From contig OW285189.1 of NCBI GenBank assembly GCA_935421135.1, positions 620,001 to 684,000 on the forward strand: a DNA stretch of 64,000 bases, written 5' to 3'. Below are positions 44,601 to 54,302 of this stretch, piece after piece (position 1 is the stretch's first letter; every line of letters begins with the position of its first letter). Below the pieces are notes generated by a model, which saw only the letters and a program-made list of their open reading frames with translations, did no database searches and had not been told where the DNA came from. This DNA is from Bugulina stolonifera (Eukaryota; Bryozoa; Gymnolaemata; Cheilostomatida; Bugulidae). Position numbers and translations under genes: made by a program.

Positions 44601-46063
44601 TACTCCAGATTTTGAAACCCTGCTCTCACTTTGCTAAAAACCTCTTACATGTATATCCTACAGAATTTTACTATATTTATGGCTTCTAACATAAAAATTA
44701 AATAATTCACCCGACAAATCTTATTCCCAATGGGCTAAGCAGTTGTGTTTCATAACCCAAGTCACTAAAAATGTTCATTCAGAACACTCTTATTCACCCA
44801 ATTTAGAGCAGCAGTAATTTGGCAAGCACAGTCTACATACATATATACATGTGTATTTACATGTATTTACTGCAGGCTATGTCTACTATTTGTCTGAAAC
44901 CCCACCTATTGTTTGATATGAAGAATAACTTGCAATACTGTGGTGAAACAGCCTGCCTGAAAACAAATTGTACTCCTATTGTACATAACATTATCATAGC
45001 TGACATTATTCTTGCATGACATCTTATTGTATTCATACCTATTCATGCATTCATTATTATACTGTCTCATTACACTGCGTGTCTTATATATATACATATA
45101 CTAGCGATCAAGCTTTGGGATTACACTTATGTTGCATCTTGGTTTTTCCCACATTTATACGTATTCTCAGTAATTGTCTACTCTTGCTTGGTCATAATTT
45201 AATAGAGTCTTTTTGCCATTTATATAGTAACTTCATGGCCGACCTTATAGATTAAGCTCATAATTATATGTGACATGTTTCTCCTTATTGTAAGCACATT
45301 TTGTGCCAAGGCCGACCCTTTATGTGACCGACATCGGGCGGAACCATCCATGTGGTTGCATCAGTTCCGGAGCCGATACCATGTCGGCCGGCCGATACCA
45401 TGTCGGGCTCTTTTGGCCGGAAGTTGTTATAGTATATAAGGCAGTGCATTTGTTATGTTTAGTCAGTTGTTGATTGCGCTTGAATAAAGCAACATCTCCT
45501 AACTCAAACCTACAGAGGCTTACTCTTTAGGCGGGTAACTCCACCGGAGGAGCCCTTGATCCAGTACGGCTCGAGTTCACCTCATCCTAAGCTAAGCATA
45601 TCTCTATCCACCCCTTAGACTTAGGTCGATCCCGGGTTCTAAATGAACCTAGACAATCTTTCTCTGCACTCCCTAGGAGTATAAACTCTACATGACCTAC
45701 GTCGGTCCTGAGCTCCAATGAGTCTCGGCATCGGCCTACGTCTGATATAACCTACAATACAGTCAAGTTAGAGTAGTCGACTAAAATATGAATACTATGT
45801 GGTACATTAACCAAATTTGGCTACCCATGGGACTTTAGCACATGCATGAAAATGCCGGACTTTTATCAATGTTTACCACACGTACATTTCCATTTGCACC
45901 ATGTGTTATTTGCTTTAACATGCACTTTATATTAATATGGAGTATTACTCTATGTGTTGACTTTAAAATGCTATGCTAAATATAAATGGCATGACTTACC
46001 ATCTCTGCAGTACGCTGGCCCAGTTGAAGGTGATCCAGAATATGGAGAACTTGCTCCAGCCAT
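35675..46063 (-). CDS. Two-exon gene with degenerate OTU-like domain, 139 residues
   Basis: Exon 1 is 46063-46000 (MAGASSPYSGSPSTGPAYCR, donor G|GTAAGT). Exon 2 is 36030-35675 (acceptor TCATGCAG, stop at 35675). Phase 1 joins correctly. Exon 2 has the layout of an OTU cysteine-protease fold: DSFFETVALQVGGD, then SIRLEVCNHL, then a W.DGG block. The catalytic Cys position (DGNC-F in the family) appears to be Ser, so it would be inactive. The family call is tentative. The roughly 10-kb intron contains the ORF-X LTR retrotransposon and LTR A3. A 57-codon upstream ORF starts at 46392. Confidence 0.4.
36340..36860 (+). repeat. Two degenerate tRNA-related SINE-like copies
   Basis: GTGTAGTGGTAATGTGC (box A-like, about 36352) is followed by a weak box B (AAGTTTAAACTAG, about 36408) and a body with ACTTTCATGTATGTG. 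A second, partial copy has box B GGTTCAAACTCC at about 36762 and a similar body, ATTTTCATGGATGTGG. Divergence suggests they are old. Confidence 0.45.
36885..37095. repeat. Dispersed repeat, inverted copy at 57280-57435
   Basis: The two stretches share blocks in reverse orientation, including GGGGGTCAAAGAC, the context of the complement of ACTGAAAGCT, AAAATTTTCCCACAT and a CTGGGATCTGAATTT-like block. Probably remnants of the same unnamed transposon. Confidence 0.6.
37479..38121 (-). repeat. 3' LTR of the ORF-X retrotransposon
   Basis: Sense (minus) TGTGATGG..CATTACA, 643 bp. Differs from the 5' LTR at about 37486, 37698, 37869, 37966 and 38090, by eye. Confidence 0.93.
38122..38135 (-). other. 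Polypurine tract of the ORF-X element
   Basis: AATGGAGGGGGATG on the minus strand, immediately before the 3' LTR; the expected start point of plus-strand DNA synthesis. Confidence 0.75.
38184..39692 (-). CDS. ORF X: 502-residue zinc-finger and basic coiled-coil protein, function unknown
   Basis: This is the C-terminal 502 codons of a 1,130-codon open frame and begins at an internal Met (MDSGEWPWDELL). Residues 1-200 are acidic. Residues 208-256 hold paired Cys/His sets (C208-C211-H223-H227 and C231-C233-H248-H250-C256), resembling C2H2-type fingers. Residues 290-420 are Pro/Ser/Thr-rich. Residues 437-493 are strongly basic with a helical, coiled-coil look (RSRGSRTRKVRK, later QLKEYKRS). It may act as separate protein: a TATATAA lies at 39902-39896, about 204 bases upstream. 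It could be a captured cellular gene or a nucleic-acid chaperone. I recognise no named family. Confidence 0.7.
   Translation of the reverse strand: MDSGEWPWDELLGEIDGGDSSEFDITTEHECALLDSPARLGVTADRKSVKEVSVPGGHAKVDPTQTASSVSRDTLPAGEEETFSVASLPDGVADEGEIGQEDTNAQVSEPPVVRSDQPARYRAVQTKEILAEQTREVGASVGDGMVCHEPTVINPSVAGDQAVGVSEVRVNLERLELMTDGERTQWVNESTLTHIAACVAGTRQDSTCLICRFPGTERQVKVHVAQHFLMCFCKYGFSSVSRDSIYNHLHRRTNKCGFRKTYEVDAENFAAFRNQMKWPAGRWVVPVPCMMGADKLVSQPETVAPAIPTLVELSRQQTRGNTQTVTVVKTGRKKRIITPAEVPPSEGSSHTSVNLPPPIEAEGDLDRDVDTPSMAASPTPESISNSPMEVAGDSPPPDLTEKPGERTWTTRTAPSLKVQEVHARDPLEEFLNLKFMSRSRGSRTRKVRKTHRRYIRKLDDQINQLKEYKRSIPQRLRRNLKQEVKRLRAEKDQHLQAVHCTR
39896..39902 (-). promoter_or_regulatory. Candidate internal TATA box upstream of ORF X
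   Basis: TATATAA on the minus strand, about 204 bases before the ORF X start. The sequence between protease and ORF X looks noncoding in composition (hydrophobic run, no motifs), which suits a promoter and 5' leader. This is inference. Confidence 0.35.
40917..41513 (-). CDS. pro: Retropepsin domain in -1 frame after gag
   Basis: In the long minus-strand frame opening at 41576, residues 110-220 match a retroviral-type aspartic protease: NFLIDTGCTTNVL (D120-T121-G122) and, later, the DGALGMPFL block that corresponds to the conserved (I/L)LG motif. The domain cuts Gag into mature parts in related elements. It overlaps gag by 91 bases in the -1 frame and would be reached at 41507-41513. Downstream, up to the ORF X Met (residues 221-628), the frame stays open without RT or integrase motifs. 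Confidence 0.85.
41486..42436 (-). CDS. gag: Gag of the ORF-X retrotransposon
   Basis: A 316-codon frame; the likely start is Met26 (MEGNGVDRLAAVMERL), well after the PBS. PHFDGTGDVKFFIRQF at residues 56-71 and the long helical middle are shared with the broken gag at 54303-55010. The zinc knuckle CWGCGQAGHVRREC (C285-C288-H293-C298) binds RNA. The ORF is intact and ends at TAA (41488-41486), just after the frameshift site. Builds the particle that packages element RNA. Confidence 0.85.
   Translation of the reverse strand: MRDPWDFRRIETRRQRRARKQAVLKMEGNGVDRLAAVMERLLQEPRPAAQPAFKAPHFDGTGDVKFFIRQFMMVAEANDWGRAATFLHLRESLRDGARDCGRPETTEGVVEALRARYGTSPKEARMQLGQLRRADKTALQEHAAEVQRLIDLAYGEMPEHYRITLALESFIQTIGNGYLQQHLLAVGAGDLETAVKAGNEYLQIRSGMGRPQGSVRHAIRAVEEEMDSTSVARLSEVEKKPSELEVLRDAVEQLVKELAQFRALRTRGALPQGSGFPAREGRIVCWGCGQAGHVRRECSAATGPGGLSGNGQGPGQ
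41507..41513 (-). promoter_or_regulatory. -1 programmed frameshift slippery site between gag and protease
   Basis: The minus strand reads GGGAAAC, in the gag frame as G GGA AAC, the X XXY YYZ pattern used at retroviral gag-pro junctions. It lies 18 bases before the gag stop. After a 6-base spacer, GGCCCGG can pair with CCGGGCC about 30 bases further on, giving a GC-only stem. A slip of -1 enters the protease frame exactly. Confidence 0.75.
42437..42454 (-). other. Primer-binding site of the ORF-X element
   Basis: TGGTGGCAGCGGTGGGAT on the minus strand, one base after the 5' LTR end. Nearly the same PBS (TGGTGGCAG) follows family B copy B3 and the LTR-like end at 61908. Confidence 0.75.
42456..43098 (-). 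repeat. 5' LTR of the ORF-X retrotransposon
   Basis: 643 bp, same length as the 3' LTR. A TATAAAA on the minus strand at 43031-43025 is a candidate promoter. Confidence 0.93.
43103..44938. other. No gene; degenerate minisatellite at about 44320-44575
   Basis: Mostly AT-rich intron sequence of the OTU-like gene. At 44320-44575 a loose repeat of about 20-27 bp, with core ACTATGTCTACATATT, recurs some ten times. Confidence 0.55.
44939..45756 (+). mobile_element. Truncated LTR of Gypsy family A (copy A3)
   Basis: Begins TGTGGTGAAACAGCCTG like A2; TATATAAG at 45433-45440 and an AATAAA follow in order. It stops about 100 bases short of the usual LTR end. The flanking ATAC repeat (44935-44938 and 45757-45760) may be chance, since CTACAATAC occurs inside other copies. 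Confidence 0.8.
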
Positions 46064-46218
46064 ATTTGTTTACCTTGCTCTACTATTTCTATCTCTGACG
46101 TATTCAATAATTTATTTCCACTAGTCCAGCTGTACCTTTAATACATAAATAAACAGCAAATAATAAAAACTAAAGCACCGCAACCCAGGTAGAGGTTCAA
46201 AATTGACTTCAAGATATC

Positions 46219-46392
46219 CTAAAATATTTTCCGACATGCACTGGTCACATAGTCATGAACACATCGGTCTGGGTCAAAAGAAAAATCTTCATTTTCGTGC
46301 GAAAAACCCAGGTGTGCCAATGAGCTAAATATGGTTTCTCCAACCAAGCAAAATTCCAGGCCAAGCTGTTTGAGTCTAGGCTGGGCGGCCAT
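46219..46392 (-). CDS. Small 57-codon ORF upstream of the OTU-like gene
   Basis: The ATG at 46392 has a strong context (AAGATGGCCGCC). It reads MAAQPRLKQLGLEFCLVGET and continues to a stop at 46219. It lies 156 bases upstream of the OTU-like start on the same strand, so it may be an upstream ORF or part of another transcript. Product not recognised. Confidence 0.3.
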   Translation of the reverse strand: MAAQPRLKQLGLEFCLVGETIFSSLAHLGFSHENEDFSFDPDRCVHDYVTSACRKIF

Positions 46393-46608
46393 CTTTGGAT
46401 TTTTATCTGCGACCCAAGTTAGTTCAACAGGCTGCGAAAACACTAATACATGTACATGTGCATCTGTATGTTTAATTTGAAAACAATGCTAAACCAAGAT
46501 ATAGGGCATCTGAAACAATGCAGATAAATACTTTCCAAGTGTATAATAATCAATTGTAGAACATTGTCCAAAAAATTCATTTAACTTGATTATGGTAGTA
46601 TATAATAT

Positions 46609-47637
46609 TGTAATGTTTTAGTGTATGGTTTACGCACAAGTGCCAATGTAGCACGGGTGCAGAAAGCGCTTGGTAGTTGGTAGTGGGCTGCCAAGGTAAC
46701 TTCCACACATTACATAAAGAGTGAACAGTTAAGTTAAGCTCTTGTGATTATTGATGAGGACGTAGGCTGAGACTCATTGAAGGGTCCAGGGTCGACGTAG
46801 GTCCTGTAGTTTATACTCCAAAGGAGTGTAGAAAGTAGTAGTGCTGATCTAAGGGCTTAGACCCGAAGCTAGATTCATTGAAGAATCTGGGATCGGCTAA
46901 AGTCCGATAGTGTAGAACTCACAAGGAGTGTAGAAAGAGTACTTAAACAAGTATGAGGATGAGCTCGGGCGCTGAGGTCTTAAAAGATCAGGGCTGGAGC
47001 TGCCTGCCTGCACGAGTAAGACTCTGTAGGTTGAGTTAGGAGATGTTGCTTTATTAGAGCGCAATCAACAACTGGTTTGTACAGCAAAATGCGTGAGCTT
47101 TTATACATAAGATACTTCCGGTAAAAAGGTACGATGAGGTATCGGGCGGTTCGATAAGGTATCGGGCAGTACGATAAGGTATCGGGTGGTGCGATAAGGT
47201 ATCGTACTGGAAATTACATAACAACATGGCGGAAATACGCCCGAGGTCGAACCTCAAAAAGGTCGGCCTTGCACAAAAAGTGCTTATAATAAGGTAAAAC
47301 AGATAATATGGAAATATGGCCGTGTTCTGAGACATCGGCCCCAAAAGTATACAGGTAAAAGACTTAGAATAATAATCAGGCAAAGAAGTACATGTAATTG
47401 CACACAGTAGTATAACTGAACTATACAATGAATGCGAAGGCCTGATTGGCTAAATATAATATATAATACACATCATGCATGCAGTAGTTGATAACAATGG
47501 TAAGATAACAAGTACAATGTCAAGCATGTATAAGATAATACATGTAAGTGTAATGTCAAGCATGTATAGGATTCATGCATAATAATATTGGCACAAGATA
47601 TAGTTCATGCTGCTGCAGGCTATGCTGATTCACTACA
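46609..47637 (-). mobile_element. Solo LTR of Gypsy family A (copy A4)
   Basis: TGTAATG..CACTACA, 1,029 bp, flanked by ATAT (46605-46608 and 47638-47641). The best full-length reference for the family. No internal element sequence adjoins it. Confidence 0.88.
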
Positions 47638-47641
47638 ATAT

Positions 47642-49186
47642 TAGTATAAATGCTATCATAATCAAGTGAAATTTTTATGAAATGTACACCATGTGCTTAT
47701 TAAAAGGAGTTTTTAAATTTCTTATTACCAAATATTACAATTAAGCCTTGCAAATTTTAAAAATTTTGGAGACTTACCTTGGTTTCAAATGGAGAGAATG
47801 CACAAATCTCATCCCATCATCAGTTTCTGCATACATACTACAGAAATCCTTGCAATGAAAATAAATATTGTAATACTGAAGTCTCAGTAAGATTCTCATG
47901 CATCACCGCTGCCTCATCAATTTGTCTCAAATTAAAAAATTTCACATGCCCTCCTGTCAGCCCGCTCTACTTAACACATCATGTCATGGTCTTCTCTGGT
48001 CTCACTGCACCTAACACATCGCGATCGGTTGTGGTAAAAGACGTGAACGTGACCTGAGAAATAAATGGTGTGAGAGCGTGAAGACAACTCCAGCTAACGT
48101 TGGAATACTTCTATTAAGGAGGAGCTAAAGGCAGAAATGGAACTTTTGGTTACGGTCAAGGTTAACATGAGAAAAATCCAAATCAAGAATTTATATTGCC
48201 ATGAAAATATCGCACTTGAATCATGATTTAATTATGGTTATCTCTAAAGAGTTTTAACTTGCACATGATGATTTTAAAATGTTCAATGAATTAAATGTGA
48301 TAAGAATATCCATAATAGAAATTGGTGAAATTGTGACAAAGTTTATGCAAAAAGTGAAAAACACTCACCAGTTGCATTTTCATTTTGACTTTACTTTTCA
48401 TCGTGATTATTTAGTTACAATATTTCACTAAAACTTAAATAATAGCCCAAAAAATCTAAAGAAAGCGGGAGCTAAACACACAATTAAATAATAAATTGAC
48501 TTGTAGTCACTTTTAGTGACTTGAAAAAACACGTGTTTCGGGACATTAACTATTTGCCTCAGGCTGTTAAAAATACTTAGTTGAATTTATTATTCTACTA
48601 TTAACTGTCTCTTGTGTAGCCTCTTGTGTAGCTGAGCCTTTGCAATCATGTAAATTTAATTCTATCACAGTTCTTTTAATGTTATTTTGATTCTTATGAC
48701 TTTGGTTTACTATTACATGTATTTGCAATCACTCAGCCTATAACTGTTTGATAACCATTTGTTGTAGGCCTAGTGGAAGTTTCAAATCCTGCTTGAAATA
48801 TGTCCCCCCCCCCCCCCATGGAGTGTCACAGGACCCTAATGACTGGTAAGTGCAGGTACTGAGCAAGACATTATCATAATTTGTAGCCCATCTGCTCTAA
48901 GCCTCATCTTTGGGGTCCCTTTACCAGTACTTAAAAGCGCTGTCGTCTCAGGTATGTTTAGAATGGTTTGCAGCTATTGACGTTCATATTAGTAGTCACA
49001 GCAATTTTCATCAGGTAAATGTAGACACCGTAGCTGTAGACCACCATCTGTCGAAGTTCCATGTGTATGTTTGTGTACAGATAGAATAAACATTTTAACT
49101 CAACTCTGTAGTTATTATTGTTATTATAATTATTATCAATGGTATAGTAGTTTTATGAAAGTGTGATTAGCCCCTTATTATAATGA
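47642..49186. other. No gene recognised; poly-C run
   Basis: AT-rich sequence; a C tract of about 14 at about 48804-48818. No supported frame. Confidence 0.5.
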
Positions 49187-50390
49187 TTAAATTTTGGATA
49201 GGAAATATTTCATCACTGTCAGAGAGTAGGAGTTTTCCAGTGGAATCTCTGCAGTACCCGCTCCATTAGCTGTTGGAATGTAGCCGGGGCAGAGGTGAGA
49301 CTGAAGGGGAACACTTTTCATTTCCAGAACCCGAAACGGGTGCTGAAGACTGTGGAGTATTTGTGGAGGAGTCAGGCAAGCTTCTGCTGTTTTTTCCAGT
49401 GTGCTACACTGAGGGATGGCCGTCTGATATAGTTTTTCTAGGTGGGACGGCACGATACTCGGGTCCTTTTCAGGTGGTTCCGGCGAAGTGGGTACTGTTT
49501 GTAGCATACATGCAGATGGTTCCTCGTGTGAAGTCTGGGTTGTCGCTATATCAGCCTCTTCTATCTTGCAGAAGGTCCCGACAGGAGTGCCGACTCTGAG
49601 GTGGAGTGTGTGTCCGGAGGGAGTCATGCACCTGATTGGGAGTCGTCCCGTCTGGTCGGGTCATCCCAAACTAGTAGCCAACAAGGGCCATCGGGTGTTG
49701 GTTCCGCCATTGCCACCTTTGAAGTTGTAGGGGCTGTAATGCGCTCCTGAAGTATGGCCTCTGAGTGTGGAGGTATGGCCTCATCCCGTACTACTTGTAT
49801 GCGGGCCTGGAGAGGGCATCCGTACCGGTCTTGACAATGGAATTGCTTGCCATGCACATGGATCCTGGGCTCCTGAAAGGTTAAGGTACACTTGTTCTTG
49901 TGTAGATAGGGGAAGCCCATTATGGTGTCTTCATTGATCTTTCCCACTAGGAAGTCTTCTTCTGTAGGAGGACGGCCAGGGAATTTGACCGGTAGGGTCA
50001 TCTCGCGTAGGAAAGGAAGTGGGAAGCCGTTGGCCATCAGTCCGTGTGATTCAGTCTGGCGGAGCTGCTTCTTCTTCCTGGGTGGAAGCCGGTCATAGAC
50101 CTTCTCATTCAGTAGATTTGTACTGCTGCCCGTGTCTACGAGAAAGCAGGTGGGCGCCCGGCGACCATCTCATCTAGGTAATGTCTGGTGGGTATGTGCT
50201 CGTCGGTTTCCGGAGTCTGGAACCGGTTGGTGAGAAGTATCGGCAACGGCATCTTCTGGCGCTGCCCCGTAGTCCATGTTTTGCTGGGACTCAGCCGACC
50301 CTGTGGGGTGTACCCATAGAGGTAGGATATAGGCAGTACTCGGCTGCCATTACTATTGCGAGCGTGAAGCCTGTAAGGACCCACTGTTTT
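49187..50390 (-). pseudogene. Broken Ty3/Gypsy protease-RT region
   Basis: On the minus strand a protease start (FLVDTGSSTNLLNEKVYDRL, about 50150-50080) runs into a frame with DTIMGFPYLHKNKCTLTF (the family's (I/L)LG region). A pre-RT linker (VPSHLEKLYQTA) is then joined abruptly, in a shifted frame, to the RT motif VPFSLTSAPATFQQLMERVL. So most of the RT palm and fingers was deleted. The upstream part reads GPYRLHARNS, for which an inverted relative lies at 54215-54300. Confidence 0.8.
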
Positions 50391-50885
50391 GCTTTCTACA
50401 CAGTTCCGGTTTGCTATTCAATCCATGGTAACAAGACGCAATCAATAAAGTTTGCTCAACAAAATTTCATGTATTGTAGTTATTAGTACTCTGCAGGTTA
50501 AGAACTTTCCATGAGACATTGAAAACACAACTTTTGATATAATTGAGGTTAATAAGAAGTCAACTACACATGTATTATATCTATTACATTGCACTGCATT
50601 GTATATTTGTATTATCATCTGCAGTGCAGAATTGTGGATGGTAAATCATATGACTATCATAACTAAACAATAATATATAATATCTGCAAACAAGATTGAA
50701 AACTAGCAAAAAATGTTATAGGCATAGCAATAAAGAGATTGAATAATAAAAAGAAAATAAATAAAAAATTTATGATACACTTATTGAAAGAATAATTATG
50801 ATACAGGTATTGAAATAAGCAAAAGTTCAATGTTTAAAAATGTCTATTCATCCTTCGAGTTACATTATGTAAACACCTGCTCATA

Positions 50886-51705
50886 TCAAACCACAATCTG
50901 CTTTACTAAATCAGTAGCATAAGTGAGGCCACCTCTGTTCTTGGCCTTCATCAGCTGGCTATTAGGGTTGTTTCATCCTACAACATACAAATGATCGTCA
51001 AAGCCACCTGCAGCACACTTTCCCAGATACTGCCCCGTAGACTTCTTGCAATATTTCTTGAAATATAACCAAGAATATTCAGTTTGTGAGTGTTACAAGT
51101 TTGTAGTGACCTTAAACAGAAAATATTGGAGCCTTTCATTTGCACCTAGTGTTCAAAGTGGAAAAATTGAGGTGAGTACACAGCGCATGCAACCTTGCAG
51201 ATTAGTACTGTATAGCTATCCACTTAATTTTATGGTAGCTAAGAAATTGGTGAATTACTAAAGTGAGAAAAAGTTATGGTCAGGTGGGAATTGAAATCAA
51301 GACCTTATGGATGTGTGTCAAGCACTCTATCACTACGCTATCTGGTCTACAATAACTTTGTGGGGGAAAACTAGCTATTAAAATGAGGGTACACGCTTGC
51401 TGACCGTATAACCACTAAAATTGAGGTGGGTGCACACCGTATACTCCCGTATAACCACACTTTGAACACTGCTTGCACCACTGTAAAGAAAATAAACTAG
51501 AGCTGGAGTCACAGTCAGCTGAATTGGCTACATTTAAATTAGACACTGACCGGTTCATCAACAGCTTTCTTAGATCTGCCCTAAAGGCTGTAGCAGTTGG
51601 GTTGTTGTTATGCTCTCCCATTCCACGAATCTTGCTAAACAAAGTCTCAACAAAGTCTTGAGAAACTCTGAAAGTAGCAAAATAAGTAGCATCTGTGGCA
51701 ATCAA
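50886..51705 (-). pseudogene. P-element-like (THAP9-type) transposase C-terminal fragment
   Basis: The minus frame 51705-51415 contains VSQDFVETLFSKIRGMGEHN followed by NNPTATAF, the typical S-Q-D-x-x-E-x-x-F-x-x-I-R...NNNPT block near the C terminus of P-element transposases. Further on (50957-50886) a frame reads AKNRGGLTYATDLVKQIV, matching the next conserved block (RGGL). A tRNA-like SINE sits between them. No N-terminal half or catalytic core is present. Confidence 0.75.
51278..51350 (-). mobile_element. tRNA-like SINE head within the P-element fragment
   Basis: Minus strand: TAGCGTAGTGATAGAGTGC (box A) and GGTCTTGATTTCAATTCCC (box B), spaced as in a tRNA of about 70 bases. Mutated and not an intact tRNA; probably a SINE head. 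Confidence 0.55.
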
Positions 51706-51789
51706 ATATCACAAATTATTCGAAACTTAGGCAACTCTCACACGGTGCACCTTTACACTGAATGTTACACGTACAATTGTATATACAGA

Positions 51790-52749
51790 ATATATTTATA
51801 TATATATGATAACACATATAGGTATGTATATACATCGTACATCTATTTATATTACATAGACACGTGCATGTGTGCGTGCGCGGACTATATACACTTATGC
51901 TTGTACAGTTCATTGTTACATTTCTATTGTTATTATACTTATTATTGTTAATAACTACCTGGCCCATGTGCTTTATTATTCAACCAATCATGTCTTTGTA
52001 CTTGTTTACTATTATTGTATCGTTATTACAAGTGCATTACTGTATACTTTTACTCTAAGTGTTTTTTGCCTATTACAATTAATGGCCGACATCTTGGATC
52101 TTAACCATATTAATACATTTCACGTGATTGTAAGCACTTTTTGTGCATGGCCGACCCTTTTATGGTCGGACATCGGGCACTTTTCAGCCATATTGTTACG
52201 CAATTTCTGCGGATGATACCTTATCTTACCGCCCGACTCCCTGTCGGCTTTTTTACCGGAAATCGAAATAGTATAAGAGCCAGCACATTTTCTATGCTAA
52301 GTCAGTTGTTGATTGTGCTCTAATAAAGTAACATCTCCTAACTCAACCTACAGAGTCTTAATCTTCCAGGCAGGTAGTTGCAGCCTTGGTCCCCTGGACC
52401 TTTAGCGCTCAAGCTCATCCTCATACTTTTGATGAGTATAAACATCGGACCTTAGTCAATCCTTCACTCTTCAATGAGCCCAGGCATCAGGCCTACGTCC
52501 CCTCTTCAACATAGACGCTTTCTACACTCCTAGGAGTCCAAACCATCGGGTCTACGTCGACCCTTGACTCTTTAGTGAGTCTAAGCATCGGCCTACGTCC
52601 TCTACAATACCTATAAGAGCTTACATAACTGTTCACTCTTTATGTAATGTGTGGAAGTTTACCTTGGCAGCCCTCTACCACTACCAAGCGCTTCCCACAC
52701 CCGTGCTAATATCGGCACCCATGTGAAACCCAAAGCACAAAACATTACA
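51790..52749 (+). mobile_element. LTR of Gypsy family A (copy A5)
   Basis: Clear homology from about 51960, with a TATA-like stretch (AGTATAAGAG, about 52269), AATAAA at about 52324 and the end CATTACA at 52749 followed by ATAT. The left boundary is uncertain. Confidence 0.75.
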
Positions 52750-53054
52750 ATATCATACATCAGCTATATCATCATGGTCATCACATCAGCACACATTATA
52801 ATAATTATAATAATAATTACTATGGCAATGTATATACATGTAGGTCCTATAAATTTATTTACAACAGTGCATAACATGAGAATAACGCTAAACATATTCT
52901 TGATAATGAATAATAAGAATGAACATTAATATTATCATTATGGTTATGAGTTATGATGTTAACATGTTATGTCTTGCTTTTTGGAACAAAATAATAATAA
53001 TAATAGCAAGCAAGTGCATGCATGAAAGTCTCACAAGTCTTTTTGTCAACTACT

Positions 53055-53069
53055 ATTAAGAATTTTTCA
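53055..53069. other. 15-bp target-site duplication of SINE copy 2 (left)
   Basis: ATTAAGAATTTTTCA, exact match at 53356-53370, typical of LINE-driven insertion. Confidence 0.85.
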
Positions 53070-53355
53070 GCCGTGGCTTAGGGGTTAGAATGCTGAGCTT
53101 TCATGCTGAAGGTTCCAGGTTTGAATCCCGGTCACGGTGGTGTTAGGAAGAGCATCCAGCCACAACTGCTCCTGTGCCTTATATAAAAGTCTTTGGGGTC
53201 ATGCAAGCCAGCATGGCTTCAAGGCAACTCCTCTACCCCTGCCAAAAAAAGCCCAAGTCATCTGGGCCTTTCTCACAGGGAGTGGGCCAGCACTGGCACC
53301 TGGCAATGCAAGCTGCAAGGGGCTGGTCACGCCGAAGAGTATAAGTCGGTGAAGA
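53070..53355 (+). mobile_element. tRNA-derived SINE (copy 2)
   Basis: 286 bp with box A (GGCTTAGGGGTTAGAATGC) and box B (GGTTTGAATCC), homologous to 25273-25546. Flanked by a perfect 15-bp duplication, so the borders are exact. The body has GGAAGAGCATCCAGCCAC, a phrase resembling parts of SINE/LINE tails in other animals. Confidence 0.9.
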
Positions 53356-53370
53356 ATTAAGAATTTTTCA

Positions 53371-54214
53371 CCGCATTTATTTTGAAGTTTCCTACCATCA
53401 CTGGTCGTTTTGGTAGTTGGTGGTAGTAGTAGTAATTCCAACCTCTCTACTTACAGCAGCACTACCTAGCAATTACATCTACCACTACTACAAATACTAT
53501 AAAAATAACAATAATAATAATAATAATATAAACAACACTATTCTTATTTCATTTTCCATTTTTTTATAAAATTGGTTAATAATAATTATAACAAGTAATA
53601 GTTATAATATTATACACATACATAACAGTCATGTAGGCTACGCCTACATACATCAACAAATTATTATTATTCTTTGTTGTTGTTAGCAGTAGTAGTGGTG
53701 TGGTGGTAGTGGGAGTAGTCATAGCAATTAATAATAATAATAACAACAGGAAATCTAATAATAATAATAATAATAGTACCAAAGGTGCAATTTGTTGCAC
53801 TTGTGGGATCAGCCAGAATACTAAGAAAAGTTTTGGATCTCCCAGGTTAGTTGTTCTAACCCGAAACCCAAAGAAACTTAAACCAGCTTAACAACATGCT
53901 GTGCATACTATCAATAGCACCACAGAATAATTATCATAATTATCAGTTGCAATAACAGGAATAGTGGTAGTAGTGGTAGTACTTTGTAATAGTGTAATTA
54001 TTACTATTATTTCAAAAAAATTAAAAATAGGCGTTTGGAAAGTCAGGGGATGACAAACCACAGCATCAGCTACCAAAGTTTAAATAGTGAAGTAATAGCC
54101 TACGTGTGAAATGAGTTGTCACGAGTCCTGGATGAGTTATTACTGCACAAAACTTTGGCATAACTAGTTATATTCACATGAAAAATTCAAACCGGAACTG
54201 CATCTAAAGCAAAA
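53371..54214. repeat. Simple-repeat-rich stretch, (TAA)n and (GTAGTG)n types
   Basis: AT-rich with TAATAA runs at about 53505-53530 and 53730-53775 and GTAGTAGT-like runs at about 53405-53430, 53685-53715 and 53955-53975. No gene. Confidence 0.6.
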
Positions 54215-54300
54215 AAGTGGGTCCTTACAAGCTTCACTCGCTTTCTATATTGTATTGCCTCTATTCTACCTCTATGGGTGTACCCTTCCATGAGTGCAGG
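54215..54300 (+). repeat. Inverted piece of the Gypsy fragment at 50300-50390
   Basis: The plus strand here (GTGGGTCCTTACAAGCTTCA and CTACCTCTATGGGTGTACCC) matches the minus strand of 50300-50390, directly beside a minus-strand gag. This marks an inversion breakpoint near 54300. Confidence 0.65.
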
Positions 54301-54302
54301 AG

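Noticed and set aside
44935..45760. ATAC target duplication around LTR A3
   Set aside because: The LTR is cut short and CTACAATAC occurs within other copies at this point, so the right-hand match is probably element sequence.
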